Shown here: positions 19,465 to 28,965 of the stretch, piece after piece
How positions within the stretch are numbered: position 1 is the stretch's first letter
Layout: each line of letters begins with the position of its first letter
Assembly (NCBI RefSeq): GCF_026241165.1
Contig: NZ_JAPFQN010000012.1
Span: 97,355 to 161,354 of the forward strand
Length of the DNA: 64,000 nt
Source: Mangrovivirga halotolerans
GTDB lineage: Bacteria; Bacteroidota; Bacteroidia; Cytophagales; Cyclobacteriaceae
Direction: 5' to 3'
Notes under the pieces: generated by a model
Seen by the model: the letters and a program-made list of their open reading frames with translations, nothing else
Told to the model about the DNA's origin: nothing
Database searches by the model: none
Position numbers and translations under genes: made by a program

Positions 19465-19502
19465 TTTCTTTTAATTAAAGTTTATAATTAAGGCTATTGC
19501 CT

Positions 19503-20039
19503 TTATTTCGTTATTGCTTGTTTTATTCTATTTAATTTACCCTTAACTGATTGATCCAGTCTTTTGTCACCGATGGTAAGGATAAAACCACCAATTAATG
19601 AAGGATCAATGCTTGTAGAAATGTTTGGGGCTTTATCCGTATACTTTTTCGATAATGCTTCAAACTCTTTCATCATTGATTCATCAATATCGACAGCAGA
19701 AACTACAGAAACCTCAACAATTCCTTTTAGTTGGTTATACAGGTTGTTGAATTGCTCAGGTATTATGATAAGGTATTCTTCTCTGTCCTTTCGAGACAAT
19801 AATTCGAAAAACCTCAAAGTCAGGTCAGAAACCTTTCCTTTGAAGATCTTATCCATCACCTTCTCTTTTTTATTTTCTGTAATAATCGGATTCTTCAGGA
19901 ACAAAGAAAACTCATGATTCTTTTTACACAAATCACCGAGCATATCCATGTCTTTCTTCACCTCTTCAAGCTGGCCTTTGTCTTTTGCCAACTCAAGTAG
20001 TGATTTTGCATATATTGATGCAACCCGAATTTCTGACAT
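19503..20039 (-). CDS. atpH: ATP synthase subunit delta
   Basis: The 178-residue delta/OSCP-type subunit joins the F1 head to the peripheral stalk. It has the N-terminal VASIYAKSLLELAKDKG helix and the C-terminal DPSLIGGFILTIGDKRLDQS signature. It begins 8 bases after the atpF stop. Confidence 0.95.
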   Translation of the reverse strand: MSEIRVASIYAKSLLELAKDKGQLEEVKKDMDMLGDLCKKNHEFSLFLKNPIITENKKEKVMDKIFKGKVSDLTLRFFELLSRKDREEYLIIIPEQFNNLYNQLKGIVEVSVVSAVDIDESMMKEFEALSKKYTDKAPNISTSIDPSLIGGFILTIGDKRLDQSVKGKLNRIKQAITK

Positions 20040-20047
20040 AATTTGTA

Positions 20048-20542
20048 TTAATTAAGATTGATATCCTTTACGTACTGGTCAACTAGTGCTTTCTGCTTGC
20101 TATCATCAGAAAGCTGGTTTTTGATAACCTTTTCTGCGATTTCTAAAGAAAGTTCAGCTACTTGATTTTTTACTTCTTTCAATGCAGCTTTCTTCTCTGA
20201 TTCGATCGAAGCCTTTGCATCAGCTATCATTTTCTCTGCAGTCTTTGACGCATCTTCTTTAGCTTCTTCAATCATCTTATTAGAAGCTTCTTTCGCATCT
20301 TTAAGGATCTTATCTCTTTCAAGACGAGCCTCATCTAATAATTTATCATTTTCAGCTTTGAGTTTAGCCATATCTTCTTTGGCTTTCTCTGCAGCTTCTA
20401 ATGCCTCATCGATTGAGTTTTCTCTTATTTTTAGCGCATTTAAAATCGGGCTCCATGCAAATTTGCCTAATAAGATTAATAGGATAATGAAGCCTAATGC
20501 TTGCCAGAATATCAGTCCGACGCCCGGTAATAATAAATCCAT
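20048..20542 (-). CDS. atpF: ATP synthase subunit b
   Basis: The 164-residue stator subunit has one N-terminal transmembrane helix (LIFWQALGFIILLILLGKFAW) and then a long, highly charged Ala/Glu/Lys coiled coil. It forms the peripheral stalk of F0F1. Its place between atpE and atpH fits the standard order. Confidence 0.96.
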   Translation of the reverse strand: MDLLLPGVGLIFWQALGFIILLILLGKFAWSPILNALKIRENSIDEALEAAEKAKEDMAKLKAENDKLLDEARLERDKILKDAKEASNKMIEEAKEDASKTAEKMIADAKASIESEKKAALKEVKNQVAELSLEIAEKVIKNQLSDDSKQKALVDQYVKDINLN

Positions 20543-20613
20543 TTCTTTTTCCGCTTAAGGGTTACTTATAACAATAAAAGGAGGTTGCGGCAAACCCGCA
20601 ACCTTTAATTCTT

Positions 20614-20853
20614 TTAAGCAGTAGCGATGATAAAACATACAACTACACCGAAAAGAGATACTACCTCGATTAGTGCTGCAATGATAAGCATAGCAGTCTG
20701 AACTCTACCAGCAGCTTCTGGCTGACGAGCCATAGCTTCCATAGCAGAACTACCAATTTTACCGATACCGACACCAGCGCCAACCGCAACTAGTCCAGCA
20801 CCTAAAGCTGCACCTAATAAACCAAGGTTCTCCGCTAAAATTTGTAACAACAT
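20614..20853 (-). CDS. atpE: ATP synthase subunit c
   Basis: The 79-residue hairpin forms the rotor ring of F0. Helix 1 holds the GAGVGIGKIG glycine motif; the loop has the conserved ARQPEA. Helix 2 has the ion-carrying glutamate in AALIEVVSLFG. Helix 1 lacks the Gln typical of Na+-coupled rings, so proton coupling is more likely; that is inference. Confidence 0.97.
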   Translation of the reverse strand: MLLQILAENLGLLGAALGAGLVAVGAGVGIGKIGSSAMEAMARQPEAAGRVQTAMLIIAALIEVVSLFGVVVCFIIATA

Positions 20854-20893
20854 GATGTTAAGCGTTTATTGTTAAAACTAATTAAAATACAAA

Positions 20894-21940
20894 TTAATGA
20901 TCATCGTGCTCTTCAACCGCCATACCAATGTACATTGAAGAAAACAATGTAAATACATATGCCTGGATAGTTGCAACTAATAGCTCGATCAGATTAATGA
21001 AGATCGTAAGAATAGTTGCACCGATACCAACTGCTGCACTTTGAAATATAAATGTCAAACCGATAATACTTAAGATCACAATGTGACCAGCGGTGATCGC
21101 CACAAAAAGACGTATCATCAACGATATCGGCTTGGTGAAAATTCCTAAGAATTCAACCACGATGATAACTGTATATCGTATCGGGTAAGGAACTCCCGGA
21201 GTATTAAATATGTGATTCCAGTAATGCTTATTACCGCTGAAGTTTGTTAAAAGGAAAGTTCCCACTGCTAATGTCATTGTAACAGCAATGTTACCAGTAA
21301 GGTTTGCAGCACCAGGCAACAATCCTAACAGGTTACCAAACCAGATAAAGAAAAACAAGGTAAGCATATACGGAAGATACTTCTCGTATTTTTTCTCGCC
21401 GATACCTTTTTTCACGATCTCATCTCTGATGAAAATAATGATCGGCTCGAATAATGACTGTATACCTTTAGGAGATTTTCCCGGCCTCTTTTTATACCCT
21501 CTGGCTACTGATATAAATACAATCAGCATTACCGCCATAGTTAAAAACAAGAAGGCTACGTTTTTTGTAATTGAAAAATCCCAGACTTTTACTTCACTGT
21601 CAACTCGGTGAATCTTACCATGGTCAATTTCATAACCATTATAAGGTACAAGTTCGTGATCTTCATTGTAAAAGTTTGATGATGAGAAAACCTCTAATCC
21701 CCTGTCATCTGAATAAAGGATCACAGGTAAATAAAGTGTACCATAATGACCATCCCAAAAATGCCAGATATAATCATCCTGGATATGGTGCATGATCAAG
21801 GTTCCCGGATTAAAACTCTCTCCCTCTCCTGATGCCTGCTCAGAAGCAGTCACTTTAAGCGGTGAGATAAACATCATTGAAATAACGATCGATAATGCTA
21901 TCGATTTCAGGATCAAAAGGAGGCTTTTTTTACGTTGCAT
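20894..21940 (-). CDS. atpB: ATP synthase subunit a
   Basis: The 348-residue subunit forms the ion half-channels beside the c-ring. The essential arginine is in KPISLMIRLFVAITAGHI. As in other Bacteroidota, a long N-terminal extension (signal-like helix plus about 90 polar residues with repeated HIQDDYIWHFWDG-type text) precedes the core, which starts near residue 120. It opens the main atp operon, with a promoter-like element 36 bases upstream. Confidence 0.95.
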   Translation of the reverse strand: MQRKKSLLLILKSIALSIVISMMFISPLKVTASEQASGEGESFNPGTLIMHHIQDDYIWHFWDGHYGTLYLPVILYSDDRGLEVFSSSNFYNEDHELVPYNGYEIDHGKIHRVDSEVKVWDFSITKNVAFLFLTMAVMLIVFISVARGYKKRPGKSPKGIQSLFEPIIIFIRDEIVKKGIGEKKYEKYLPYMLTLFFFIWFGNLLGLLPGAANLTGNIAVTMTLAVGTFLLTNFSGNKHYWNHIFNTPGVPYPIRYTVIIVVEFLGIFTKPISLMIRLFVAITAGHIVILSIIGLTFIFQSAAVGIGATILTIFINLIELLVATIQAYVFTLFSSMYIGMAVEEHDDH

Positions 21941-21975
21941 CTATCGTTTTAGTTCAAGGACTCTAAATTTGACTG

Positions 21976-21983
21976 CAAAGGTA
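21976..21983 (-). promoter_or_regulatory. TAnnTTTG promoter -7 element for atpB
   Basis: On the minus strand TACCTTTG matches the Bacteroidota -7 consensus and lies 36 bases before the atpB ATG in the gap after the small membrane-protein gene. A T-rich tract sits about 20 bases further upstream where -33 is expected. It suggests atpB has its own promoter besides read-through. Confidence 0.55.
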
Positions 21984-22041
21984 GATATTATCGAATCAAT
22001 AAAAAATAATTGATTAGTTTTTTGTTGACTTTTTTTGTCAT

Positions 22042-22404
22042 TTATTTATTTAAAACCTTAATAAGGCTACCAACCTCATACATAGTATATAATAGGTATA
22101 ATACTGCCAGGTATATCATTTTGTTTGTGAAATGGGTCGGATCCAGAAATTTTATCACCAACATGAGCAAAATGGTAAAAATTAATTTTACAACAGCTCC
22201 GCCAATAAAAATAATCCCAACCTGCTTATCATCGCCAACTTTTACCACAAATGAATGAATAAAAAAGGTGATGAGTGCAAAGAAAAACACCAAATAGCTT
22301 TGGCGCAGATCTAGTCCTGATTGTGGATAAATATTATCGATTAGGAACAACCCAACTACACATAGCAGTGACAATCCGCCAAGACCGAATAGATATTTCT
22401 GCAT
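22042..22404 (-). CDS. Small ATP-synthase-linked membrane protein
   Basis: The 120-residue protein has four predicted transmembrane helices (starting MQKYLFGLGGLSLLCVVGLF). It lies between the AtpZ-like gene and atpB, the place where Bacteroidota carry AtpI/AtpR-like accessory proteins. It is thus a likely ATP synthase assembly factor, but I see no diagnostic motif. The longest frame starts at 22491 within the upstream gene; the ATG at 22404, 8 bases after that gene's stop, is the better start. Confidence 0.7.
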   Translation of the reverse strand: MQKYLFGLGGLSLLCVVGLFLIDNIYPQSGLDLRQSYLVFFFALITFFIHSFVVKVGDDKQVGIIFIGGAVVKLIFTILLMLVIKFLDPTHFTNKMIYLAVLYLLYTMYEVGSLIKVLNK

Positions 22405-22412
22405 GTTACAAT

Positions 22413-22670
22413 TTAATTGTTTTTGATCTGAGAATATAGTTGATACAATACTCCAATAGTCCCCAGCATAGCTCCGGCCAGGGTCAGCCATGGAGTCTCA
22501 AGCTCAAGTTTTTTATCGGCCCAATAACCAGCAGCTGTAAGCAAACCAATTGTCACAGCCATTTGAATGGCTAACTGGCTATACTTTAAATATGAATTAT
22601 CCTGCTGTTGGGGCTTTTTGTTTTCCTGAGACTGCTCCGTTTTGTTTGTTTGTTGATGAGGTTTCTCCAA
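22413..22670 (-). CDS. AtpZ/AtpI family ATP synthase accessory protein
   Basis: The 85-residue protein has two transmembrane helices (LAIQMAVTIGLLTAAGYWAD and LTLAGAMLGTIGVLYQLY), the layout of AtpZ/AtpI proteins that help assemble or feed ions to F0. The first ~25 residues are a Gln/Lys/Asn-rich polar tail. That tail is read from DNA that also encodes the C-terminus of the bactofilin in another frame (74-base overlap). No ATG lies between the overlap and the first helix, so the overlap is probably real. Confidence 0.8.
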   Translation of the reverse strand: MEKPHQQTNKTEQSQENKKPQQQDNSYLKYSQLAIQMAVTIGLLTAAGYWADKKLELETPWLTLAGAMLGTIGVLYQLYSQIKNN

Positions 22671-23040
22671 TCTTTATTTCTCCCATTGATACGCCCATTT
22701 TACAACCACCGTTGAATTTGGCGCCTGATTCTACAACCAATTTGTTGGTTATGATATCACCATGAATAACTGCCGACGGCTTGAGGATCAAAACTTCGTT
22801 TACTTCGATCGTTCCTTTTACTTCACCAGCAACTTCTGCATTTTGCGCAGTAATATTACCATCAACCAAAGATGATTGACCAACAGCGATCTTAGATTTT
22901 GTCTTGATATTTCCTATAACTTTTCCTTCTATACCAAGATTACCATAGGTTTCAAGATCTCCTCTTAAAGTTGTTCCCTTACCAATGATGTTATGCGCTG
23001 TTGTTGCTTTATCAGAACTCTTTTCGTCTTTTCTTAACAT
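22597..23040 (-). CDS. Bactofilin (polymer-forming cytoskeletal protein)
   Basis: The 147-residue protein has a central beta-helix of hydrophobic repeats (TLRGDLETYGNLGIEGKVIG, SKIAVGQSSLVDGNI, AEVAGEVKGTIEV, AVIHGDI) flanked by short disordered tails, the bactofilin plan. Such proteins polymerise without nucleotide and recruit cell-wall enzymes to shape the cell. The gene lies 12 bases after an M23 peptidase gene, a pairing also known from shape-determining loci in other bacteria. Confidence 0.92.
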   Translation of the reverse strand: MLRKDEKSSDKATTAHNIIGKGTTLRGDLETYGNLGIEGKVIGNIKTKSKIAVGQSSLVDGNITAQNAEVAGEVKGTIEVNEVLILKPSAVIHGDIITNKLVVESGAKFNGGCKMGVSMGEIKIGETSSTNKQNGAVSGKQKAPTAG

Positions 23041-23052
23041 TATACACTATGC

Positions 23053-23931
23053 TTAAAATGATACAAATTCTTCCGGATTGACGCTATTGCCGTTATACCA
23101 TAACTCAAAATGAAGATGCGGACCATCGGTCAGCTCACCGGAATTCCCTACCAGAGCAATAACGTCACCACCCCTGATAAAATTTCCTGTTTCCTTTAAT
23201 AAAGCTGAATTATGTTTATAAACAGATATCAAATTACCTACATGCTGCACAGCTATCGTATATCCTCCGTCCTGTGACCAGTCTGAAAATATTACTGTTC
23301 CGTCAGCAACGCATTTAACTGGATCGTTACTTACAGCTACGACATCTATGCCATAATGGTTTTGAAGCGGATTATATTTTGATGACACCAGGCCTTTCAA
23401 TGGAGGAAAAAAAACGATCTCCTGAAGTTCATTAGCTTCAGCTCCTTCCACCATGGATGTCATGATCGCATTATTTACTGTAGAAAATTGTTTGCGGAAT
23501 GCACTATCTATTGATGCCATCTCTTTTTCATCAAGCTCTTTAGCAGGAGACTGTTCTCCTTCGGCTATTTTTTGTTCGGAAAGATCATCTGAAAAATCTA
23601 TTGTATCCCCCGCCAAAAGTTTTTGAAAACGAGAAATTAAAAGATCTTTCTTTTTCATCTCAGTTTCAATGCTATCGAGCTTTAAATTAAACTCGACCAT
23701 TTGTCTTCTCGTTTGCTGCTGGGCATGTCGAGGATCAAACCATTGCGACAAAACAGTCGTAACAAGAAAAAAAGCTAATGCAACGAGAACTATTAAAAGC
23801 CCTGACGCTATAACAATTAACTTAGCATAATTGAAACTTACTGTCGTCTTCTCAGCGAAGTTTTCTTCGTTTCGTATAATTAAAAGATACCTGTTTGTCA
23901 GCCAGTTAGATAGTGTCTTTCTGCTTTTCAA
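23053..23931 (-). CDS. M23 (LytM) family metallopeptidase, membrane anchored
   Basis: The 292-residue protein has a cytoplasmic N-terminus (NWLTNRYLLIIRNEENFAEKT), one transmembrane helix (about 34-56), a coiled coil and a C-terminal M23 domain. The Zn ligands are in HYGIDV and HLHFELW. It would cut peptidoglycan cross-bridges in the periplasm. It starts with TTG at 23931; no ATG is available upstream before an in-frame stop and the conserved N-terminus begins there. It is the first gene of the unit with the bactofilin. Confidence 0.92.
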   Translation of the reverse strand: MKSRKTLSNWLTNRYLLIIRNEENFAEKTTVSFNYAKLIVIASGLLIVLVALAFFLVTTVLSQWFDPRHAQQQTRRQMVEFNLKLDSIETEMKKKDLLISRFQKLLAGDTIDFSDDLSEQKIAEGEQSPAKELDEKEMASIDSAFRKQFSTVNNAIMTSMVEGAEANELQEIVFFPPLKGLVSSKYNPLQNHYGIDVVAVSNDPVKCVADGTVIFSDWSQDGGYTIAVQHVGNLISVYKHNSALLKETGNFIRGGDVIALVGNSGELTDGPHLHFELWYNGNSVNPEEFVSF

Positions 23932-23954
23932 TGCGTTAAATTTTTAATGCCCTG

Positions 23955-23962
23955 CAAAATTA
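23955..23962 (-). promoter_or_regulatory. TAnnTTTG promoter -7 element for the M23-bactofilin unit
   Basis: TAATTTTG on the minus strand matches the -7 consensus 24 bases upstream of the TTG start. A TTTTTT tract is present near the -33 position. It supports the TTG start because the leader would be very short otherwise. Confidence 0.5.
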
Positions 23963-24051
23963 TATATTTATTTGCGAAAAAAGGCTTGATTAATGTATAA
24001 TTACGCCTTCTTTTCTTACGTTTACTACATAAATCGATTTATCTGCAGCAA

Positions 24052-26658
24052 ATGCAATTTATTAAAAACTTACTATTTTTATTTTTATTGCTTACTTCTG
24101 TTTCGTGTGCTGTCAACAAAAGTAACCCTGTTAGCATGGTATGGCACGATACGAATGCCAAATATAATGCCTATTGGTTAGCACGCGAAAACCTGAAAGC
24201 TATTGAAGAAGATCGTCGTGCACAATACGAAGACAACTTCGAAAAAATTCTCTATATATATCCTCCACTCGATACTGCACAAACTAATGCATACGATGAT
24301 CAACTTGAGGATGTAATCAAAAAAGCGTCAATGTCTATTCAAAGACATGAAGGCTCCAATTGGAATGACAATGCCTATGTAGCTGTTGGTGATGCCCGTT
24401 ATTATCGAGGTGAACTGGAAGAGGCAGTAAATACCTATAAATATGTTAATGTTAAAGGAGAAGATGATAACACTAGACACGAAGCTTTAATCGGGCTTAT
24501 CTATACATTTATTTTCAGAGGAGAAAGAAATAATATCATTTCGGTAATCGATTATCTCGGTAAAGAAGATCTGAATAAAAACAATCAAAAAGAATTCTTC
24601 CTCGCAAAAGCATATTTTTATCAGTTAGAAAATGACTGGGAAAAAGTTATACAAAATCTTGAAGCTGCTGTAGAACTTGAAAGCAATCACAAAAAAAGAG
24701 CACGATATTATTTTATCCTTGGACAGGTTTACCAGGATCTTGGCTTTGATGCCCTTGCCTATGAAAATTATAATCAATGTGTAAAGAACAACCCAAATTA
24801 TGAATTGTTCTTTTACTCGAGGTTAAATATGGCCCAAGTGTATGACCTGGCTAAAGAGTCTGACACAAAAAAAATCAAAAAGTATTTTGAGAAACTGCTT
24901 AAGGACAGAAAGAACAAAGAATATAAAGATAAAATCTATCATGAAATGGGTGCCTTCGCCTATAAGCTAGACGAAGAAGGCCAGGCAATAGAATATTTTA
25001 AAAAGTCTGTGAGGCAGGAAGGGGCAAGACCCGTTATTAAAGCTGCTTCATTTCGAAGATTAGCAGAAATATATTATAACGACAGAAGGAACTATCGGCT
25101 GGCCAAAAATTACTATGACAGTACCGTTCAGTTCTACCCACAGGATGAACCGGATTATGAAGAATTAAAAAAGAGACAGCAAATTCTAGAGACTTTTGTC
25201 GGACATTTAGAAACTGTGGAAGCAAATGATTCTTTGCTGAACCTTGCATCTATGGATAGTTTATCTGTAAATAAAATTATTGAAGAACAGATAGAGATAA
25301 GAAGGCAGGAGATCGAAGAAGAGGAAGAAAGAAAGAAGGAAGAAGAAAAGAGAAGGGAACAAGCATTAGCCAATGCAGGCAAAAATACTTTCAACAGTTT
25401 TGATAACGATCAGGAAAGGGCTTCCCCGGGATGGTATTTTGACGAGCCTTCAGCCATAGCCAGAGGTATTAACGAATTTGAAGCAATATGGGGAGACAGA
25501 GAGCTGGAAGATAACTGGCGGCGCTCTAATAAGATCAGGCTCGCTGGTGATTCGCCTGTACCTACTGTAGATGATGTTGATGATGTTGCGAATGTCAGGG
25601 AAGCAGATGTTCTGGAGGAATCACCATTTGAAAATGATCCGCTATTGCAACCTGAAACATATTGGGCTAATATTCCTTCTACCGAAGAAGAAAAACAGGT
25701 TTTGGTTAAAGAAGTTGAAAACTCTTTATTCCAGGTTGGGAAAATCTATCATTTCGATCTGAAAGAAGATGAGTATTCTTTTGAAACCCTTAATGAATTT
25801 ATTTCTCGTTTTTCTGATGCTGAAACTATTCCTGAAGCCCTTTTCTTACTAAAAGTAATCGCAGAAGCTTTAGGCGAAGACCCTTCAAAATATGAACAAA
25901 TGCTCTTAAACCAGCATCCTAATAGCCTGTATGCTAAAATCCTGGAAAATCCTGATTATCTCAAAGAAAGCGAACAAGCTGCCAGAGAGTTAAGAGCCAT
26001 TTATAAAAATGCGTATTCTCTGTATGAAAATGGAGAATATAAAAAAGCAGATTCTTTAATAATGGCCAGCATCAGAAGTATTCAGTCTAATGAATTTACA
26101 GATAATGCTATCTTTTTACAGGTATTAATAAAAGGGAAAACTGAGCCTTTAGCTTCCTATCAATTCAGCCTTCAAAGTTTTATTAAGAATTATCCGGATA
26201 GCGACCTGATTCCTTTTGCTGAAAAGCTTCTTGAACAAGCCAGGAAAGAACAAAAAAAATATGAAAATCTGTCTGAGGTCAGATATGAAATGAATCGGTC
26301 TGAAGAACATTACTGGGTCATGGCTGTCCCTACAGGTGGTGATTATATTAATGAGACCAGCAAGGCCGTAAAAGACGAATTAGAAAAGCTAAATAACGCA
26401 AACTTAGACTATAACTTACTTAGCTTAAATGATGATTTTGCACTCGTTATGATCCAGAACATCCCTGATTATGAGGGTGCAATGACAATTTTTAACAATT
26501 TTTTGCCAATAGTTGAGGAAGACCTTGCATATGGCAACTCAGAATTTTTTAATTTCGTAATTTCAAAGAGTAACTTTGACACTTTTTACAAGCGCAAAGA
26601 CTTGACCGGCTATAACAGTTATTTTAAAAAACAATACTTGAATTCGAATGAACAGTAA
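24052..26658 (+). CDS. sprE: SprE/PorW-type TPR lipoprotein of type IX secretion
   Basis: The 868-residue lipoprotein has a lipobox ending at Cys19 (LLTSVSC). The conserved MVWHDTNAKYNAYWLARENL segment follows, then TPR arrays, a Glu-rich coiled coil around residues 420-440 and further TPRs near the C-terminus. This is the layout of SprE/PorW, which is required for type IX secretion and gliding and links PorLM to the outer membrane translocon. Its stop overlaps the start of the PBP gene by 11 bases, so envelope synthesis and secretion are co-expressed here. Confidence 0.88.
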   Translation: MQFIKNLLFLFLLLTSVSCAVNKSNPVSMVWHDTNAKYNAYWLARENLKAIEEDRRAQYEDNFEKILYIYPPLDTAQTNAYDDQLEDVIKKASMSIQRHEGSNWNDNAYVAVGDARYYRGELEEAVNTYKYVNVKGEDDNTRHEALIGLIYTFIFRGERNNIISVIDYLGKEDLNKNNQKEFFLAKAYFYQLENDWEKVIQNLEAAVELESNHKKRARYYFILGQVYQDLGFDALAYENYNQCVKNNPNYELFFYSRLNMAQVYDLAKESDTKKIKKYFEKLLKDRKNKEYKDKIYHEMGAFAYKLDEEGQAIEYFKKSVRQEGARPVIKAASFRRLAEIYYNDRRNYRLAKNYYDSTVQFYPQDEPDYEELKKRQQILETFVGHLETVEANDSLLNLASMDSLSVNKIIEEQIEIRRQEIEEEEERKKEEEKRREQALANAGKNTFNSFDNDQERASPGWYFDEPSAIARGINEFEAIWGDRELEDNWRRSNKIRLAGDSPVPTVDDVDDVANVREADVLEESPFENDPLLQPETYWANIPSTEEEKQVLVKEVENSLFQVGKIYHFDLKEDEYSFETLNEFISRFSDAETIPEALFLLKVIAEALGEDPSKYEQMLLNQHPNSLYAKILENPDYLKESEQAARELRAIYKNAYSLYENGEYKKADSLIMASIRSIQSNEFTDNAIFLQVLIKGKTEPLASYQFSLQSFIKNYPDSDLIPFAEKLLEQARKEQKKYENLSEVRYEMNRSEEHYWVMAVPTGGDYINETSKAVKDELEKLNNANLDYNLLSLNDDFALVMIQNIPDYEGAMTIFNNFLPIVEEDLAYGNSEFFNFVISKSNFDTFYKRKDLTGYNSYFKKQYLNSNEQ

Positions 26659-28957
26659 AATTAAAGCTATAAATGAAAGGTTCGGCGGCCTCTTCAAAAA
26701 GCTTATTAAGGCTTTTTGGATACTTTTTATCGTCGGAACTTTATCCCTGGTTATGCTATTTGTAGCTGTTTTCCAGGATTGGGGTGGGTGGTTTGGCGGA
26801 ATGCCAGAGCTAGCCAGCCTGGAAAATGCCTATGAAGAAAATAGCCTGGCCTCGGAACTTTATTCTGAAGACGGGGAACTACTAGGTAAATATTATCTTC
26901 AAAACAGGTCTCCGGTAACTTATGATAAGCTATCACCTAACCTGGTCAACGCTTTAAAAGCGATTGAAGATATTCGTTTTGAAGATCATGCCGGCATCGA
27001 TTTAAAAGGAACATTAGCTATTCCGGTATACAATTTATTAGGTAAAAACCGGGGAGCAAGTACCATCACTCAGCAGCTTGCCAAGAACCTCTTCAAAACA
27101 AATGACTACGAAGGTTCGCTTACTAAAAACAATAGGCTTTTAAGACGTGGTATTGCAAAAATCAAAGAATGGATAATTGCTGTAAAGCTTGAACGAACTT
27201 TCACGAAAGAAGAGATACTTGCTTTATATTTAAATACGATTGAATATGCCAATAACACTTATGGTATCCGGACTGCTGCTAGATATTACTTTGATCAGGA
27301 AACTGATAGTTTAACCGTACCTCAAGCAGCACTTTTTGCGGGAATATTAAATGCTCCAAGCCGTTATAATCCTAAGAGGCATCCTGATGACGCTTTGCAC
27401 AGAAGGAATGTAGTAATGAGTCAAATGGCCAAGTATGGCTTTATTTCTGAGGACGAATACGATACTTTAAGACTTACTGACCTCAACTTAAAAATTGTTG
27501 AGCAAACTCATAATGATGGTTTAGCTCCATATTTCAGAGAAGATGCAAGACAATATCTGAAAAAATGGGCTAAAGAAAACGGATATGATCTCTATCGCGA
27601 CGGTCTCAAGATCTATTCAACAATTAATGCGAAAATGCAACGCTATGCCGAGGAAGCTTTAAAAGAGCATATGGCTGAGCTACAGAAAAAATTCATAGAA
27701 ACCTTAAGAGGACGTGAGCCCTGGGTGGATGGTGATTTCAGGGTGATACCAAATTTCCTGGAATCCCGAGCTAAAAACACTGCTCAATACAGAGCTTTTG
27801 TAAACCGATATGGTGAAGGAGATGATTCTGTTGAGATCATGATGAACACCAAGGTGCCTACTACTGTATTTACATGGGAAGGAGAGAAAGATACATTAAT
27901 GAGCCCAATGGATTCATTGAGTTACTATAAACACATGCTTCAAGCTGGTTTCGTAGCTATTAATCCTCAAAATGGAGAAGTTAAAGCCTGGGTAGGTGGA
28001 AATAATTATAAGTATTTCCAGTATGATCATGTTGGTCAAAGTAAACGTCAGCCTGGATCAACCTTTAAACCATTTGTGTATACAGCAGCCATCGAACAAG
28101 GATATTCACCTTGTTTTGAGGTAATGGACTCTCCTTATACTTTCCATATTCCTGGTGGTGATCCTCCAACATGGACTCCTGCTAATGCAGAGGGTAAGTA
28201 TACAAATGAAGATATGACTCTCAGACAAGCTATGGCAAGGTCTGTGAATAGTATCACAGCAAATATGATGGATCGGGTAACTCCTCAGCGAGTAGTTAAC
28301 ATCGCTCATCAAATGGGTATCCAGAGTAAGATTGATCCTGTTCCGGCACTTTGCCTGGGAGTATCTGAAGTTACCCTGCTTGAACTAATTGGTGCTTATG
28401 GAACATTTGCCAACCTGGGCTTCTGGAATAAGCCTCATTATATTACTCGTATTGAAGATAAAAACGGAAATATCATTCACGAATTCACTCCTAAATCTGT
28501 ACAGGCTTTAAGCGAAGAAACTGCTTATGTAATGCTACACATGCTAAAAGGTGGTGTTGAAGAAGAAGGTGGTACTGCATTAGGATTAAGCAGGAATGTT
28601 CGTGTTGACAACGAAATAGGTGGTAAAACCGGTACTACCAACAACGCCTCTGATGGATGGTTTGTTGGTGTAACTGCAGATCTTGTAGGTGGTGCATGGG
28701 TAGGTGGTGATGAACCTGTTATCCATTTCCGAAGCTGGTATTACGGACAGGGAGGTAAAACTGCATTGCCGATCTATGACAAGTTCATGCAAAAGGTATA
28801 TGCTGACGAAGAACTGGATGTCGAAAAACGACCTTTCCCAAGACCGACTAAACCAATCACAATAAATCTGAATTGCGACACTGATAACGAAGAAGAATCA
28901 GACAGTACTGCTGTTGATGATGATGTAGTTCAGCCAGACGCAGCTGATTTTGGTTAA
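26648..28957 (+). CDS. Class A penicillin-binding protein (PBP1a-type)
   Basis: The 769-residue bifunctional peptidoglycan synthase has one transmembrane helix (about 18-40) and a GT51 glycosyltransferase domain (EDIRFEDHAGID, GASTITQQLAKNLF). The transpeptidase domain has SxxK as STFK near residue 467, SxN as SVN near 529 and KTGT near 660. An OB-like insert lies between them. It acts on lipid II in the periplasm. The C-terminal tail is acidic. It is translated from an ATG inside the end of sprE. Confidence 0.95.
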   Translation: MNSKIKAINERFGGLFKKLIKAFWILFIVGTLSLVMLFVAVFQDWGGWFGGMPELASLENAYEENSLASELYSEDGELLGKYYLQNRSPVTYDKLSPNLVNALKAIEDIRFEDHAGIDLKGTLAIPVYNLLGKNRGASTITQQLAKNLFKTNDYEGSLTKNNRLLRRGIAKIKEWIIAVKLERTFTKEEILALYLNTIEYANNTYGIRTAARYYFDQETDSLTVPQAALFAGILNAPSRYNPKRHPDDALHRRNVVMSQMAKYGFISEDEYDTLRLTDLNLKIVEQTHNDGLAPYFREDARQYLKKWAKENGYDLYRDGLKIYSTINAKMQRYAEEALKEHMAELQKKFIETLRGREPWVDGDFRVIPNFLESRAKNTAQYRAFVNRYGEGDDSVEIMMNTKVPTTVFTWEGEKDTLMSPMDSLSYYKHMLQAGFVAINPQNGEVKAWVGGNNYKYFQYDHVGQSKRQPGSTFKPFVYTAAIEQGYSPCFEVMDSPYTFHIPGGDPPTWTPANAEGKYTNEDMTLRQAMARSVNSITANMMDRVTPQRVVNIAHQMGIQSKIDPVPALCLGVSEVTLLELIGAYGTFANLGFWNKPHYITRIEDKNGNIIHEFTPKSVQALSEETAYVMLHMLKGGVEEEGGTALGLSRNVRVDNEIGGKTGTTNNASDGWFVGVTADLVGGAWVGGDEPVIHFRSWYYGQGGKTALPIYDKFMQKVYADEELDVEKRPFPRPTKPITINLNCDTDNEEESDSTAVDDDVVQPDAADFG

Positions 28958-28965
28958 TTAATTAA

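Noticed and set aside
22405..22491. Longer start for the small ATP-synthase-linked membrane protein
   Set aside because: The extra 29 residues would be read from within the AtpZ gene and are not hydrophobic or conserved in appearance; the ATG at 22404 fits operon spacing.
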